Shown piece by piece: positions 36,624 to 45,524 of a stretch of DNA of 64,000 bases. A program made the translations under genes and the position numbers. This stretch comes from Chromobacterium haemolyticum DSM 19808 (GTDB lineage Bacteria > Pseudomonadota > Gammaproteobacteria > Burkholderiales > Chromobacteriaceae): contig NZ_JONK01000005.1 in the NCBI RefSeq assembly GCF_000711885.1, forward strand, positions 112,408 to 176,407. The letters are read 5' to 3'. Below the pieces are notes generated by a model. That model saw nothing but the letters and a program-made list of their open reading frames with translations. It searched no databases and was not told the DNA's origin. How positions within the stretch are numbered: position 1 is the first letter of the stretch; the number at the start of each line of letters is the position of its first letter.

Positions 36624-37334
36624 TTAGTCCTCCCGGCGAGTTTGGCAGCGGACGATCAGCGGGTCGGGCACGCCGGCTTCGGCGAAACCCTTGGCGCGCA
36701 ACTCGCAAGACGCGCAATGGCCGCAAGGCGGCACCTGTCCGTTATAACAGGTGTGGCTCCAGGATAATGCGTCCATCGCGCCAACTTGTTGCGCCAAAGC
36801 GACGGTTTCCGCCTTGGACAGATACATCAGCGGCGCGTGCAGCTCCACTCGGCTGTCCATGCCCAGCCGCAAGGCCACTTCCAGCGCCTTGAGGGTGTTT
36901 TCGCGGCAATCGGGATAGCCGGAATAATCGGTCTGCGCGACGCCGGCGACCAGGTGGCGCGCGCCGCGGGTATAGGCCAGCGCGGCGGCGAAGGTCAGGA
37001 AGATCAGATTGCGGCCGGGCACGAAGGTGTTGGGCAGCGCGTCGTCGTCGCGGGCGCCGTCTTCCGGCGCAATGTCGGCGTCGGTCAGCGCGTTGCCGCC
37101 GATGGCGGCGAAGGTGTCGATGGGCAGCACGGTTTGGCGCACGCCGGCGAGCGCGGCGATCTTGCGCGCGCAGTCCAGCTCGACGCGATGGCGCTGGCCG
37201 TAGTCGAAGGTCACGGCCTCGACATTGCCATGGCCGAAGGTTTGCAAGGCCCAATACAGGCAGGTGGTGGAGTCCTGGCCGCCGGAAAGGACGACCAGAG
37301 CCTTTTCAGGTGTCTGATTCATTGTGTTCGCCAT
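36624..37334 (-). CDS. queC: 7-cyano-7-deazaguanine (preQ0) synthase
   Basis: 236 residues; ATG 37334 chosen, ATG 37322 possible. The ATP-pyrophosphatase loop is [13 protein letters not shown]. The zinc-binding end is [22 protein letters not shown]. It turns CDG into preQ0 using ATP and ammonia. First gene of queC-queD-queE; queF and tgt are not in the window. I saw no convincing preQ1 riboswitch in the leader. Confidence 0.96.
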   Translation of the reverse strand: MANTMNQTPEKALVVLSGGQDSTTCLYWALQTFGHGNVEAVTFDYGQRHRVELDCARKIAALAGVRQTVLPIDTFAAIGGNALTDADIAPEDGARDDDALPNTFVPGRNLIFLTFAAALAYTRGARHLVAGVAQTDYSGYPDCRENTLKALEVALRLGMDSRVELHAPLMYLSKAETVALAQQVGAMDALSWSHTCYNGQVPPCGHCASCELRAKGFAEAGVPDPLIVRCQTRRED

Positions 37335-37683
37335 TCGATAAACAGTCGAAGGTTGAGTTGCGGAGCCGGGCGCGGCGCGGGCCTGCCGGCATGTCGCCTG
37401 CCTGGATCGGTCTCACCAAGCAGGGCAACCCAATACTTTAACCTAGAACAGGCTGTTTTATGAAGCGTGCCAAAAATCAGACAGCCGCCGATTCTGTGTC
37501 GGCAGGGGCGCTTTTCTTGATTGAAATCATGTCTTCGTCATGTAATTAATGACTTTCGCATTCGAAATATGTTTGCGATCCATTTTAATAAACACGTGAT
37601 GACAAAGGGGTTGGGAGTGCGGGAAGCCTTGCCGGGCCACAAGCGCGGCGGGACTGGCCGGTGGTCCCACCAGGAGAAGATCA
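37335..37683. other. Divergent promoter region of queC and the LysM35 protease
   Basis: 349 bases. 37500-37605 is AT-rich (TAATTAATGAC, CATTTTAATAAACACG) and is probably the protease promoter. AGGAGA precedes the protease start. No gene supported. Confidence 0.5.
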
Positions 37684-38793
37684 ATGAAAAAATTGTTGCC
37701 GATTCCGTTGTTCGTGATGGCTTTGGGGAGCGGCCTGGTTCAGGCGCATGATCTGCAAGTGAGCGTGGCCAAGCAGCAGGCCTCGGTGGCGGCGGATCAG
37801 GATGTCGAGGTGGTGTTGAATTACCGCAATACCGGCAAGGAAACCTTGCGCATCTACAAGTGGTATGTGCCGGGGCAGGAACTGCAGGAACAGATTTTCG
37901 AGGTGAGCCGCGACGGCAAGCCGGTGAGCTATCTGGGACCGCGTTACAAGCGCGCTGTGCCCACCATCAAGGATACCGTGGCGCTGGCGCCGGGCGCTTC
38001 GCTGAGCGTCAAGGTCAAGGTGTCCGACTACTACGATATGTCGAAAAGCGGCCGTTTCGACGTGCGCTTTCTGGCGGCCAGCTCCCGCGTGTTGAACCGC
38101 TCCGCGCCGCAGCTTAACGCCAAGATCGCCTCCGGCGCGGACGCCGCGGTGGCCGACGAAGTATTGAGTTCCAACACCGCCAGCGTGTCGGTGGCCGGCC
38201 GCACCAGCAAGCTGCTGAAGCAGTCGCTGGACGCGCAACGCGAATGGTCCATTCTCAGCCGCAAGGCCGCCGCTTCCAGCGTCACTTACGCGGCCAATTG
38301 CTCGGTGACCCAGCAAAGCCAGACCAACGGCGGGGTCAGCGCGGCCATCAATATGGCCAACGATTCGGTCAGCTATTTGTCCGGTTCCCCGTCCGGGACT
38401 CCGCGCTACACCACATGGTTCGGCAATTACACGTTGGCCAACTGGAACACCGCCAAGTCCCACTACGTCAGCATCAAGGACGCGCTGGACACCAAACCGA
38501 TCAGCATCGATTGCGGTTGCACCCAGGCCGGCACTTACGCCTACGTCTATCCTGCGCAACCGTACAAGATCTATCTGTGCGGCGCTTTCTGGACCGCGCC
38601 GACCAGCGGCACCGACTCCAAGGGCGGCACCCTGGTGCATGAGTTGTCTCACTTCACCGTGGTGGCGGGCACCAGCGATCACGTCTATGGTCAGACCGGC
38701 GCCAAGAACCTGGCCAAAACCAACCCGACCCAGGCCTTGAACAACGCGGACAGCCACGAATACTTCGCCGAAAACACCCCGGCTCAGCAGTAA
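37684..38793 (+). CDS. Secreted M35-family zinc metalloendopeptidase (LysM35 type)
   Basis: 369 residues with signal peptide MKKLLPIPLFVMALGSGLVQA. A propeptide/Ig-like part (~22-175) precedes the catalytic domain. The aspzincin zinc site is HELSHF followed by GTSDHVYG (HExxH + GTxDxxYG, third ligand Asp). Members such as Aeromonas AsaP1 and fungal peptidyl-Lys endopeptidases cleave before lysine and act as secreted virulence or feeding enzymes. Conserved Cys pairs (ANCSVT, DCGCTQ, YLCGAF) fit the fold. Monocistronic with its own terminator. Confidence 0.93.
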   Translation: MKKLLPIPLFVMALGSGLVQAHDLQVSVAKQQASVAADQDVEVVLNYRNTGKETLRIYKWYVPGQELQEQIFEVSRDGKPVSYLGPRYKRAVPTIKDTVALAPGASLSVKVKVSDYYDMSKSGRFDVRFLAASSRVLNRSAPQLNAKIASGADAAVADEVLSSNTASVSVAGRTSKLLKQSLDAQREWSILSRKAAASSVTYAANCSVTQQSQTNGGVSAAINMANDSVSYLSGSPSGTPRYTTWFGNYTLANWNTAKSHYVSIKDALDTKPISIDCGCTQAGTYAYVYPAQPYKIYLCGAFWTAPTSGTDSKGGTLVHELSHFTVVAGTSDHVYGQTGAKNLAKTNPTQALNNADSHEYFAENTPAQQ

Positions 38794-38815
38794 GCTTTCC
38801 CTTGAGCAATGAGAA

Positions 38816-38845
38816 ACGGCCGCCCGCGGGCGGCCGTCTTGTCTT
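38816..38845 (+). terminator. Terminator of the LysM35 protease
   Basis: ACGGCCGCCC (38816-38825), GC, GGGCGGCCGT (38828-38837), then CTTGTCTTTG. The stem is strong but the tail only moderately U-rich. Confidence 0.75.
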
Positions 38846-38866
38846 TGTCGGGCGATGGGTTTAACG

Positions 38867-38917
38867 GCGTTTCAACGCCGTATCGCCGACGGGCAGCAGA
38901 CTTTGAACAAGTTCTCA
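38867..38917 (+). repeat. Dispersed TA-bounded repeat, copy I (right-end fragment)
   Basis: Only the right third remains: GTTTCAACGCCGTATCGCC, then GCAGCAGACTTTGAACAAG and TTCTCA. The final TCA is the stop codon (TGA) of dcuC; the usual TTA has changed by one base. Confidence 0.8.
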
Positions 38918-40264
38918 GGCCGGCACCAGCGCCAGCGTGCCCAGCACCACAATCACCAGGCCGACGATCACCGGCACCGAGGTGCGCTTGACGATCTCGA
39001 ACGGCGACACCTGGCCCATGCCGGCGCAGGCTACCACCACGCCGGACACCGGCGACACGGTGCGGCCCAGATTGGACGCCTGAAGCATGGGGATGGCGAG
39101 GAAGGCGGGGTTGATGCCGGCTTCGGCCGCCAGCTTGGGGATTAGCTCCACAAAGGCGTAGAAGGGGGCGTTGCCGGAACCGGTGGTCAGCGCCGCCAGC
39201 GTGGTGATCGCCACCAGCACCAGCATCAACACCATGGCGCCGGAGCCGAAGGACTGCGCCAGGCCGATCAACTGATTGATGAAGCCCAGCGCGGACAGAC
39301 CGTGGGCGAACACGCCAGCGGCCACGATCAGCATCACCACGCTGCTGAAGGCGTCGCCCATGCCTTTGTAAGCCACTTCCAGTCCGGCGAACACCGGCGC
39401 GGCGCGGCGATGGCGCAGGAACTCCACCAGCGCGGCCAGCGCGATACACAGGATCAATACGGTGACGATGTGCAGTTCCGGAGCCTGTTTGCCGTTGAAC
39501 ACCAGCACGCCGGCAATCGGCGTGAACGGCAGCAGGCAGTACAGCGCCGGCGCGTCGGTGACGATTTCGTGCACGTCCTGGCGCGTCAGCGGCAGGTTTT
39601 CCTTGCGGTCCAGGTAGCGCTGCCAGAAGAAGTGGGCGCAGCCTATGCCGGTGATGGCCAGCAGGGAAATGGGCAGCGTGGTCTTGAAGGCGAAGTCGAT
39701 CAGCGGCATGCCGGAGGCTTGGGCGGCGATCACCACGTCACCGGAGGTGGGCGACAAGATCAACGCCGCCGGCGACGCGCAGATGGCCGCGGCCGCGCCG
39801 CGGCTGATGCCCATGTTCACCATGAGCGGGAACAAGGTGGCCATCAGCAATACGCCCAGGCCGGTGGCGGAAGACACCGCCAGCGACAGCAGACAGGCGA
39901 CGAAGTAAGCCGCCACCATCAGCACGTAAGGGGACTTGATGCGGCTGAGCGGCTTGGAGGCCAGTTTGACCACCATGTCGTTGGCGCCGATATGGGTCAT
40001 ATAGCCGGCGAAGCCGCACAGCGCCATCACCATCAGGCCCAGGTCCGCGGCGCGGCTGCTGAGCAGGGATTTGACGAACTCGGCGATGTCGGTGGCGGCG
40101 TGACCGGTGGCGGCCACGTTTTTGGGCAATACCGGCAAGCCTTGCAAGGCGGTGGCGACCAGCAGCGCCAGGCCGCCCAGCATCAGCACGCCGGTGGCGG
40201 AGTAGCCTTTGAAAATAGCCCGGCCCACCAGCAGCGTGACTATCGTGCCTATCAGTAATTCCAT
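38915..40264 (-). CDS. dcuC: C4-dicarboxylate uptake/exchange carrier, DcuC family
   Basis: 449 residues, about twelve membrane helices. The N-terminus MELLIGTIVTLLVGRAIFKG and the segment ICASPAALILSPTSGDVVIAA are those of DcuC, which exchanges fumarate and succinate under anaerobiosis. TATAAT lies on the minus strand at 40289-40294 just before the gene. A weak half-conserved FNR-like site (TTGATTCATCTAAA, 40324-40337) would suit anaerobic control but is not secure. Confidence 0.9.
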   Translation of the reverse strand: MELLIGTIVTLLVGRAIFKGYSATGVLMLGGLALLVATALQGLPVLPKNVAATGHAATDIAEFVKSLLSSRAADLGLMVMALCGFAGYMTHIGANDMVVKLASKPLSRIKSPYVLMVAAYFVACLLSLAVSSATGLGVLLMATLFPLMVNMGISRGAAAAICASPAALILSPTSGDVVIAAQASGMPLIDFAFKTTLPISLLAITGIGCAHFFWQRYLDRKENLPLTRQDVHEIVTDAPALYCLLPFTPIAGVLVFNGKQAPELHIVTVLILCIALAALVEFLRHRRAAPVFAGLEVAYKGMGDAFSSVVMLIVAAGVFAHGLSALGFINQLIGLAQSFGSGAMVLMLVLVAITTLAALTTGSGNAPFYAFVELIPKLAAEAGINPAFLAIPMLQASNLGRTVSPVSGVVVACAGMGQVSPFEIVKRTSVPVIVGLVIVVLGTLALVPA

Positions 40265-40444
40265 ATCCAGCTCAATGTAAATAACAAAATTATAATTTAC
40301 TAAAAAATATGAATGAGCATATTTTTAGATGAATCAAGATTGATATGGGGCAAGAACGCGGCGCGCGGCTGTGCTTGGCAAAGATGGAAGAGGGGAGCTT
40401 GGTGTTTGCAGAAGGTGTGGGGCGTGCAGGGGTGAGCAACCCCC

Positions 40445-40592
40445 TAAGAACCTGTTTACGATCTGCTGCGCTTCGTGAAGCGTTGCGCGGTGAGTGCAAG
40501 CTCAAAATGCTCATGCACCGTGCGCACACTCCGCTTTTTCAGCCGCTTTCGCCTTGTCTCGCCTTAGCCCGAGAGATCGTAAGCACCTTTTA
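40445..40592 (-). repeat. Dispersed TA-bounded repeat, copy J (full length)
   Basis: 148 bases, TAAGAACCTGTTTACGATCT to GATCGTAAGCACCTTTTA. The last three bases are the stop codon of the adjacent DUF5610-like gene. The interior is somewhat diverged (ATGCTCATGCACCGTGCGC). Confidence 0.93.
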
Positions 40593-41123
40593 AGTCTCTT
40601 TCTGGACCGGGGGCTGACCGAAATTGATCAGCGCCACCGTCACCTGCTCTTTGGCCGAGACCAGGTCGTGGTAAGCGACATGAAGCATATTCATGCTTTC
40701 CAGCACCTGATGAGTTTCATTGAAGCCGCACTCCAGGCTTTGCCGCGCGACGGCCAGGAAGATGAACAGCTGTTGCATCGGCGATTGTTTGGGGTGTTGC
40801 TGCCGGTAGAGGGCGAACAGCTGGTAGAAGTCGCGCATGATCCGTTCCGCCGCGTAGCAGGGGTTGTGTTCCAGCCCCAGGCCGGTCAGCAGGTCCTTGC
40901 CCATTAGCGGCAGGTCCAGCGCGCAGCTGAGCGGGTCCATCACCGCGTGGTGGAATAAGTCCAGAAATTGCTTGTCGGCGGAAAAACGGCTGTCGGCGAC
41001 GGGATTGGCCGAGGCGGGGGCGGGCTCGCGCTGGCGGCCGTGTTTTCCGCCATGCTCCTGTTGCGAGAGCGAGTGTCCGGCGGAACGGCCGGCCTGGGTC
41101 AGGGTAACAGGCAGGATGGGCAT
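40590..41123 (-). CDS. Divergent DUF5610-like protein, sigma-28 controlled
   Basis: 177 residues from ATG 41123 with ribosome site AAGGAG. Mostly helical and soluble. The segment FYQLFALYRQQHPKQSPMQQ...ARQSLECGFNETHQVLESMN lines up with the DUF5610 region of the next gene (FFSTYAKQHP...GGFEKGYAEAVDVLNGLK), so I read the two as distant paralogues. A clear sigma-28 promoter at 41217-41243 drives it, which points to the flagellar/motility regulon. Molecular function unknown. Confidence 0.7.
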   Translation of the reverse strand: MPILPVTLTQAGRSAGHSLSQQEHGGKHGRQREPAPASANPVADSRFSADKQFLDLFHHAVMDPLSCALDLPLMGKDLLTGLGLEHNPCYAAERIMRDFYQLFALYRQQHPKQSPMQQLFIFLAVARQSLECGFNETHQVLESMNMLHVAYHDLVSAKEQVTVALINFGQPPVQKET

Positions 41124-41216
41124 GACGGTCTCCTTGCGAGCATGCCGCCGGTCTGGCTGGCGGCGTTCGGCCGGAAACGCAGTCTGGGTCTGATTCGTTT
41201 CCCCGGCCATGCCTTA

Positions 41217-41243
41217 TTTTCGGCAGGGCCGGCGGAAACTTTA
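41217..41243 (-). promoter_or_regulatory. Sigma-28 (FliA) promoter, first DUF5610-like gene
   Basis: On the minus strand: TAAAGTTT (41243-41236), 11-base spacer, GCCGAAAA (41224-41217). This is the FliA consensus TAAAGTTT-N11-GCCGATAA with one mismatch. The start codon is about 90 bases downstream. Confidence 0.8.
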
Positions 41244-41302
41244 TTTTTAATTTAACAATATACGAAGTTTAAACAAATTATTGATTAAGACGCCGCTATC
41301 CA

Positions 41303-41929
41303 TCAGCCGGCGTTGGAGTCGCTCTGTTGCTGGGGCTTCATGCTGGCGACGAAATCGTCGAAGCCTTTATTGACCAGATCGCGGGTTTTCTTGACCTCGT
41401 CGGCGATATTGCCGTTGAACACCTTGAGGCCGTTGAGGACGTCCACGGCCTCGGCATAGCCTTTTTCGAAGCCGCCGCGCACGATGTCGACGAAATTCTT
41501 GGCCTGCTCTTCCTGGCTCAGTTCCGGATGCTGCTTGGCGTAGGTGCTGAAGAAGCTGAGCGCGCCGGACAAGATGCGCTGGGACGTGCCTTCCGGCGAA
41601 TTGTCCTCGCTCAACTTCTGCTGCAGGATGTTGGGCGTTTGCTGAGCGCCCTGGGCGCTTTGCGTGTTGTCGGCCCCGCTGCTGCCGCCGGCGGCGTTCA
41701 GTTGATCGGAGAGGATCTGATTGATGCTGTCGATCGCGGTGCGGTAGAGCAGGGACAGCGATTTGCCGTCGGTGTTGGTGGAAACGTCCAGATTGGCCAC
41801 CAGTTGCGCGTTCAATTGATTGCGCGCGGTAGCGGAGCTGCTGCCTGTTGGCGCTGTGGCGGCGCTTTGGCCGCTTTGTTTCAGCGGCAGGTCGGCCCCG
41901 CTCTGGCCGTTCAAGGGATTAATGGACAT
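41303..41929 (-). CDS. DUF5610 domain protein, sigma-28 controlled
   Basis: 208 residues. A low-complexity Ser/Gln/Ala N-terminus (1-85) precedes a helical DUF5610 domain (~110-200: SQRILSGALSFFSTYAKQHPEL, then GGFEKGYAEAVDVLNGL and DLVNKGFDDFVASM). No signal peptide or membrane segment. A sigma-28 promoter lies at 42045-42071. DUF5610 has no assigned function that I know; promoter and paralogue suggest a role with flagella or surface motility. Confidence 0.85.
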   Translation of the reverse strand: MSINPLNGQSGADLPLKQSGQSAATAPTGSSSATARNQLNAQLVANLDVSTNTDGKSLSLLYRTAIDSINQILSDQLNAAGGSSGADNTQSAQGAQQTPNILQQKLSEDNSPEGTSQRILSGALSFFSTYAKQHPELSQEEQAKNFVDIVRGGFEKGYAEAVDVLNGLKVFNGNIADEVKKTRDLVNKGFDDFVASMKPQQQSDSNAG

Positions 41930-42044
41930 GTTGCGCTCCTAAGCGATAAAGGGCGTGTAGGCACGGAAGCCATGCAGGCTTGTTGTTTGTCGCGCCAATG
42001 GGCGCAACGATGCGGAGGGATGCCAGTCCCTCAGTATGGCCATA

Positions 42045-42071
42045 TTTTCGGCGCGGTCGGCGGAAACTTGA
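42045..42071 (-). promoter_or_regulatory. Sigma-28 (FliA) promoter, DUF5610 gene
   Basis: On the minus strand: TCAAGTTT (42071-42064), 11-base spacer, GCCGAAAA (42052-42045). One mismatch in each element from the consensus. The core and much of the spacer are shared with the promoter at 41217-41243. Confidence 0.8.
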
Positions 42072-42145
42072 GGCTTATTTCGGTGTGTGCGATCGGCGGA
42101 TTCTGGTTTTGAAAGCCGGCGGCCGCCGGCTTCCGGAGCCGCCGC

Positions 42146-43222
42146 TTAACGATGCTGTTTTTGACGGCGCAGGAAATTGACCGCCAGGTCCGGGAAGTCG
42201 CTGAAGGCGCCGTCCACCTGGGCGCGGTTGTACACCGCGTCCAGCAACTGGTCCATATTCTTGGCGTAGGCCGGCAGCGCGTCCTTGCGCAGGGTGTAGG
42301 GGTGGATCGCCAGGCCGTTGGCGTGCGCGGCGCGGCTCATGCCGGTGAGCTTGATCTTGCCCGGCGTCGAGACCTTGTCTATCAGCATCGGGTATTGCGG
42401 GCCGATGCCGTCGGCGTACTTGGCGATTTCCTTCATGCCTTCCGGACGGAACATCCAGTCATAGCTGTAGTTCACCCACTGGCCGGCGGCGTTCTGCTCG
42501 AAGGTTTCCTGCCAGTCGGTATAGGCGATCAGTTGCACCAGTTTGAGGTCCATGCCGGCCTTGGGCATCAACTCGGTCTTGATGCGCTTGAGTTCGTTGA
42601 AGTCGAAGCACTGCAGATAGACCTTGTCGTTCTTGCCGGTGTAGCCGTAGCGCTTCAGCACTTCCAGCGCCTTCACCGTGATGTCCTTGCCTTCCTGGCG
42701 GTGGAACCACGGCGCCTTGATCTCCGGGTACAGGCCGATGTCGCGGCCGGTGGAGTGGTTCAGGCCCTGGATGAATTCGATTTCCTCTTCAAAAGTGTGG
42801 ATGCGGAAATCGGACTTGCCCATCGGGAAGCGGCCGGGGTAGGTCTGTCGCTTGACGCCCTTGTCGATGTCGAAGCCTTCGGTGAAGCGCAGCGATTTGA
42901 TCTCGGCCAGGGTGAAGTCGATCGCGTAATAGCGGCCGTCCTTGCGCGCGCGCTCGGGAAAGCGTTCGGCCACGTCGGTGACGCGGTCCAGGTAATGATC
43001 GTGCAGCACGATCAGCCTGTCGTCCTTGGTCATTACCAGGTCTTGCTCCAGATAATCCGCCCCTTGGGCGTAGGCCAGCGCCTTGGACGGCAGCGTGTGT
43101 TCCGGCAGGTAGCCGCTGGCTCCGCGGTGGGCGATGACGATTTTGTCGGCGGCCTGGGCGGACGCGGCCAGGCCGATGGCCAGCGCGACGGCGGCGAGCA
43201 GGGGTTTGCAAGCGAATGACAT
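42146..43222 (-). CDS. glpQ: Periplasmic glycerophosphodiester phosphodiesterase
   Basis: 358 residues from ATG 43222 with AAAGGAG upstream and signal peptide MSFACKPLLAAVALAIGLAASAQA. The GDPD motif is IVIAHRGASGYLPEHT, then DYLEQDLVMTKDDRLIVLHDHYLDR supplies the Glu/Asp metal ligands and second His. IGLYPEIKAPWFH is the third conserved block. It releases glycerol-3-phosphate from phospholipid headgroups in the periplasm. No glpT neighbour here. Confidence 0.95.
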   Translation of the reverse strand: MSFACKPLLAAVALAIGLAASAQAADKIVIAHRGASGYLPEHTLPSKALAYAQGADYLEQDLVMTKDDRLIVLHDHYLDRVTDVAERFPERARKDGRYYAIDFTLAEIKSLRFTEGFDIDKGVKRQTYPGRFPMGKSDFRIHTFEEEIEFIQGLNHSTGRDIGLYPEIKAPWFHRQEGKDITVKALEVLKRYGYTGKNDKVYLQCFDFNELKRIKTELMPKAGMDLKLVQLIAYTDWQETFEQNAAGQWVNYSYDWMFRPEGMKEIAKYADGIGPQYPMLIDKVSTPGKIKLTGMSRAAHANGLAIHPYTLRKDALPAYAKNMDQLLDAVYNRAQVDGAFSDFPDLAVNFLRRQKQHR

Positions 43223-43404
43223 GGATTCTCCTTTATATATAAGTTCGCAACGGACGTTGGCGCGACGCCATGATGGGATGCTCGGATGTCGGCGTGATGA
43301 AATCCGGTCAGTCCATCGGCATCGCCATGGTTTTGTTTTGATGAAAAGGAGTAGGACGATAGGGTATCGCCGCGCCGGCGACAAGCCCCTCCGGCGCGGT
43401 AGTT

Positions 43405-43495
43405 TTGAAGATGTTCACGCCCTTGCGGCGACCGCGAGGCAAGCGGTTTTTAACGCCGTATCGCTGAAGCGCAGCAGACCTTGAGCAGGTTCTTA
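43405..43495 (+). repeat. Dispersed TA-bounded repeat, copy K (shortened)
   Basis: About 91 bases. The left end is worn (TTGAAGATGTTCACG); the right end is TAACGCCGTATCGCTGAAGC and GCAGACCTTGAGCAGG-TTCTTA. The core is missing. The final TTA is the stop codon of the oxidoreductase gene on its right. Confidence 0.75.
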
Positions 43496-44509
43496 CAACT
43501 CCACCGCCTGCCGGGTCCTCAAGGCCTCGGTAATGGCCAGGCCGATGCGGGTGGCTTCGCGGGCGTCGGCCAGGCTCAGGGCCAGCGGCTGGTCCAGGCG
43601 CGCGGCATCGACGAAATGCTGCAACTCCAGCGCGAAGGCTTCAGCGAAACGCTGATAAAAGTCCGTTACGCACTCGTTGCGCACGCCGTGGCGGTCGCTG
43701 ATCTCCACGCGGTTGGCGCGCGGGTTGGCGCCCACGCTCAGCCGGCCCTGGGTGGCGAAGATCTCGGTCAGCGTCTCGTGGCCGTGCGCCTGAGTGCGCG
43801 AGGCGTAGAAGCAAGCCAGCTTGCCGCCCTCGAACTCGCACATCGCCACGCCGTTGTCCACATCGCCGTATTGCGCCAACGCGCCGTGCACCGCGTTGAC
43901 GCCGCTGGCCCACACCCGCAGCGGGCGCGGCGCGCCCAGCAGCCAGCGCGCCAGGTCGATGTCGTGGATGCTGCAATCCATGAAAATGCCGCCGCTGCTG
44001 GGCGCGAACTGCACGAAGAAGCCGCTGTCGTCGTTGAGGTCGCAAGTCTGCGAGCGCACCAGATAGGGCTGGCCCACCAGGCCTTGCGCCAGTTTGGCGG
44101 CGGCGTCCTGGTAACTGGGGTCGAAACGGCGGACGAAACCCACCATGGCCTTGAGTTCCGGGTGGCGGGCGGCGGCGCGCTCCACCCGCAGGCAATCGTC
44201 CAGGTTCAGCGCCAGCGGTTTTTCGCAGAACACATGTTTGCCGGCGTCCAGGCAGGCGATGATCTGCTCGGCGTGGAGGGCGGTGGGCGTGGCCAGCAGC
44301 ACCGCGTCCAGCCCCGGTTCGGCCAGCAGGCCCTCCAGCGCGGCGTGGCCGGCGGCGTCGGGCAGCTCCCGCCGTGCCCAGTCCAGTTCCTCTCGCAGCG
44401 GCGAGCAGACGCCGATCACGCGCGCGCCGGCGATGCGATCGCGCAGATTGAGCGCGTGGCGGCGGCCCAGCCGGCCCAGGCCGGCGACGCCGAGGTTCAA
44501 TGTAGACAT
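43493..44509 (-). CDS. Gfo/Idh/MocA oxidoreductase, inositol dehydrogenase-like
   Basis: 338 residues from ATG 44509. NAD-binding Rossmann start LGVAGLGRLGRRHALNL; the catalytic-lysine motif CEKPLALN; then GGIFMDCSIHDIDLARWLLG, the inositol dehydrogenase-type active-site helix. It is the last gene of a regulator-iolG-this gene operon. Likely a second inositol isomer dehydrogenase (scyllo-inositol, IolX-like) or an iolG paralogue. Substrate not decidable from sequence. Confidence 0.88.
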   Translation of the reverse strand: MSTLNLGVAGLGRLGRRHALNLRDRIAGARVIGVCSPLREELDWARRELPDAAGHAALEGLLAEPGLDAVLLATPTALHAEQIIACLDAGKHVFCEKPLALNLDDCLRVERAAARHPELKAMVGFVRRFDPSYQDAAAKLAQGLVGQPYLVRSQTCDLNDDSGFFVQFAPSSGGIFMDCSIHDIDLARWLLGAPRPLRVWASGVNAVHGALAQYGDVDNGVAMCEFEGGKLACFYASRTQAHGHETLTEIFATQGRLSVGANPRANRVEISDRHGVRNECVTDFYQRFAEAFALELQHFVDAARLDQPLALSLADAREATRIGLAITEALRTRQAVEL

Positions 44510-44528
44510 GACAAGCCCCCCGGTTGAG

Positions 44529-45524
44529 TTAGACCTGATCCAGTTCGACAACCCGGCCCAGCCGCCAGGAGCGGGTGGCGGCGTCAGCCAGCTCCAGCGC
44601 GCGCACGCCGTCTTCCACCGTGGTGCGCGGCGCGGCGCCGTCGCGCATCACCTCCAGGAAGTGAGCCATCTCGGCGGCGTAGGCTTGGCGGTAGCGTTCC
44701 AGAAAGAAGGGCTCGGGCAGGTCTGAGGCCACGGCGCGCTCGCCGTAGGCGGTGACCTCGGTGGGGCTGTGGTTGCCGGCTTGCAGCATGCCGCGGCTGC
44801 CCAGCACTTCAAAGCGCTGGTCGTAGCCGTAGGCGGCGCGGCGGCTGGTGTTGATCTGGCACAGCCGGCCCTGGCGGGTGCGCAGCGTCACCGCCGTGCT
44901 GTCGGCGTCGCCGGCGGCGGCGATGGCCGGGTCGCTCAGCGCGCTGGCGCTGGCGTGCACGCTGACGACTTCGTCGTCCAGGATCCAGCGGCAGATGTCG
45001 AAGTCGTGGATCAGCATGTCCTTGAAGATGCCGCCTGAGCGGCGGATATAGTCCAGCGGCGGCGCGCCGGGGTCTCGGCTGGTGACGATGAGCATTTCCG
45101 GCGCGCCGATTTCGCCGGCTGCCAGCCGGGCCTTGAGCGCCGCGAACGTGGGGTCGTAGCGGCGCTGGAAGCCGATCAGGCAGGGCACGCCGGCCGTCGC
45201 CACCGCCCGCGCGCACTGGCGCGCGCGTTCCAGTTCCAGGTCCACCGGTTTTTCGCAGAAGATGGCTTTGCCGCGCGCGGCGGCGGCCAGGATCAGCTCG
45301 GCGTGGGTGTCGGTGCTGGAGGCGATGACCACGGCGCGGACTGCCGGATCGTCCAGCGCCTGTTCCGCGGAGCAGGCCTCGGCGCCGTGGACGGCGGCCA
45401 GTTCCCGCGCCGCCGGCGCATGGCTGTCCACCACGTATTTGAGCCGCATGCCCGGCAGGCGGGCGAGGTTGGCGGCGTGGATCTTGCCGATGCGGCCGGC
45501 CCCGAACAGCGCTGTGTCAATCAT
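44529..45524 (-). CDS. iolG: myo-Inositol 2-dehydrogenase
   Basis: 331 residues. Rossmann motif FGAGRIGKIHAANLA, EKPVD lysine motif, and GGIFKDMLIHDFDICRWIL with the active-site Asp and His. It oxidises myo-inositol to scyllo-inosose with NAD, the first step of the pathway completed by the plus-strand iol genes. The start overlaps the regulator's stop by 8 bases. Confidence 0.92.
   Translation of the reverse strand: MIDTALFGAGRIGKIHAANLARLPGMRLKYVVDSHAPAARELAAVHGAEACSAEQALDDPAVRAVVIASSTDTHAELILAAAARGKAIFCEKPVDLELERARQCARAVATAGVPCLIGFQRRYDPTFAALKARLAAGEIGAPEMLIVTSRDPGAPPLDYIRRSGGIFKDMLIHDFDICRWILDDEVVSVHASASALSDPAIAAAGDADSTAVTLRTRQGRLCQINTSRRAAYGYDQRFEVLGSRGMLQAGNHSPTEVTAYGERAVASDLPEPFFLERYRQAYAAEMAHFLEVMRDGAAPRTTVEDGVRALELADAATRSWRLGRVVELDQV

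Noticed and set aside
37335..37470. preQ1 riboswitch before queC
   Set aside because: No compact hairpin plus A-rich tail pattern is visible in the leader on the minus strand.
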